A stretch of 64,000 bases of DNA from Monilinia fructicola (Eukaryota; Ascomycota; Leotiomycetes; Helotiales; Sclerotiniaceae): contig VICG01000008.1 in NCBI GenBank assembly GCA_008692225.1, forward strand, positions 879,001 to 943,000, written 5' to 3'. A program made the translations under genes and the position numbers. Position 1 is the first letter of the stretch. Each line of letters begins with the position of its first letter. The notes beneath the pieces are model-generated. The model was not told the DNA's origin. It made no database searches and saw only the letters and a program-made list of their open reading frames with translations. Shown in pieces: positions 62,716 to 64,000 of this stretch.

Positions 62716-63500
62716 ATGGTGTGCTGGAGAATATCAAATATGCATAGAAGTTTATTATATCCTCTGTACTTTTCCACTCTGATTAATCCCGTGGCCTTTA
62801 TGAAAACGATCATTATTTCAACAAAGGGCTAGCATCATCTTCAAATTTACATATTTGCCCATGACAAGCTATATCCATCGCAAAGTCACCAAACAGGCTA
62901 ACCGCGACATGGAACAAAGATGAATCAACGCATCGCAGTTAATAAAACTGTCATCCCATCGAGTATCTGTCCCGATGAATGATTCACTCACTATACAGCG
63001 ATCACATTGTAAGAACTATAACTATAATATTTCACTTCAATCTATGGAATGACAGCAGCCCGATTCACTTTCTCGGGTGATAAACCCCTATTATTCTACG
63101 GAGGGCAATACACTGCTGGAAGGTTTCTCCGTTACGTTCTCGAATCACACTACCTTATACGCTGATTTCGATCCACGTTCTAGGAGACCATTGTTTCGAT
63201 ATCTACCCAGGGAGTAGCAGTACTGAAATACATGGTGGTAACCTACGAATTTCAAAGTCATGCTGTTTACAATCTGCACGTCATATTCACACCACAAATC
63301 TCATGTATCAAGAATCAAGAATCAAAGAATAAGAATATTCCATGCTAACCAAAAGTTACGGCGAAATCCAAAAAAAACCCAGCCCCGTCCAATAACAAAG
63401 ACGCATCCGTCACCCATGAATCCCCAGCCTAGCCATTTCCCACCAACGCTTCCAACCAAACAAACGAGTCATAAAGCCATACTCTGTGCCATCCAGTCAT
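62716..63500. other. Convergent intergenic region
   Basis: Between the RF1 and aspartic protease 3' ends there is no supported gene. A short repeat (ATCAAGAATCAAGAATCAAA) lies at about 63308-63328. The open frame at 63260-63601 overlaps the protease terminal exon in the wrong direction. Confidence 0.5.
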
Positions 63501-64000
63501 CTAAGAAGGTGGAGCTGAGGTATTTTGATTCGGCTCGTTTCTCTGGACGGCTCCGAATTGCGTGTTGCCTTGGTCGAAGATCTGTAGAGTGGGATGGTTA
63601 GCACTTGATATAAGGTGAAAAGGGCAAAGCGGAACAGAAAACGTACAGCATAAATTCCCTTGAGGAATGTATCACCAAGGATATCAAAGGTCATGGAGCC
63701 TCTAGATTGAATACCACCATAGACCATACCATTTCCAGCATCGGCAAATCCCAAGTCCTCCTTCTGAACAGCAAATTGTTTGCCACCTACGGCAAACGTG
63801 ACTACTGGAAGCTGATCGGCGGTGGTGCTACTTGGGAATGTGTAGCCTTGTTGTTCGTTGTCATATGTAGATCCTGGAATGGCATCGTAGATGGCCTGAC
63901 ACGTTTCATCAGAAACTAAAGCGAGGGTGGTTCCAGTATCGGCGATGGCTTTGTTACCACTTTGCGCGATGGTCTTGCCGTTAACAGTAGCAGATGCAGA
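63501..64000 (-). CDS. Aspartic protease (pepsin family A1), 3' part
   Basis: This is the C-terminal half of a fungal aspartic protease. The 5' part lies beyond the window's right edge. Two exons are visible: one from the edge to 63647, and the last one from 63581 to 63501, separated by a 65-bp intron (GTACGT donor, CTACAG acceptor). The second catalytic Asp is in the motif AIADTGTTLALVSDETC. Further blocks are GSTYDNEQQGYTFPSSTT, LPVVTFAVGGKQFAVQKEDL, NGMVYGGIQSRGSMTFDILG and DTFLKGIYAIFDQGNTQFGA. The tail VQRNEPNQNTSAPPS ends with TAG 63501-63503. Such enzymes are usually secreted and act at acid pH. The visible part has no frameshift. Confidence is limited only by truncation. Confidence 0.9.

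Overview
This window is nuclear DNA of a filamentous ascomycete (Pezizomycotina). The evidence is short spliceosomal introns (roughly 50-180 bp, GT-AG), fungal-type proteins (acetyl-CoA synthetase of the FacA type, ADAM-like metalloprotease, ER-bound oxygenase-like DUF2236 protein, HMG-box protein with the CPRCNGRYISTP tail), and long intergenic stretches full of microsatellites. The protein style suggests Leotiomycetes (Helotiales, possibly Sclerotiniaceae), but this is an inference that needs a database comparison.

Layout from left to right: a damaged conserved gene (1345-2177, +); mitochondrial dicarboxylate carrier (3083-4262, -) divergent from mitochondrial phenylalanyl-tRNA synthetase (4834-6371, +); a gene-poor AT-rich island with two TA-flanked inverted-repeat elements (8914-9740 and 10101-10380); acetyl-CoA synthetase (12119-14488, +); a 3.8 kb repeat-rich gap; a membrane-anchored ADAM-type metalloprotease (18269-20973, +); RNA polymerase II subunit RPB3 (22594-23732, -); calcipressin/RCN1 (27146-27919, +); a WD40 protein of the MABP1/WDR62 type (29355-32556, -); RRG9 (34651-35728, -); a DUF2236 oxygenase-like gene (37170-38870, +) convergent with an unrecognised repeat-containing protein (39453-41493, -); an HMG-box transcription factor (42526-45134, -); RVB1/pontin (45793-47286, -); an 8 kb stretch with no recognisable gene; a small secreted DUF3455 protein (55464-56203, +); a gamma-glutamyltranspeptidase (58949-60944, -) divergent from mitochondrial release factor 1 (61376-62715, +); and the 3' end of a pepsin-family aspartic protease (63501 to beyond 64000, -).

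The genes do not form one pathway. They are a normal fungal mix: mitochondrial metabolism and translation (carrier, PheRS, RF1, RRG9), acetate activation, core transcription and chromatin (RPB3, RVB1, HMG factor), calcineurin signalling, and secreted or surface proteolysis. About ten of the genes read through only if one-base gains or losses, mostly in homopolymers, are allowed. The carrier, calcipressin, DUF3455, transpeptidase and RF1 genes are fully intact. Uneven sequencing or assembly quality is the simplest explanation. I found no convincing evidence of a new multi-gene system. The most interesting signals are two microexons (5 nt and 19 nt), two TA-flanked foldback elements, an internally repeated unknown protein, and over-represented perfect 10-bp palindromes between genes.
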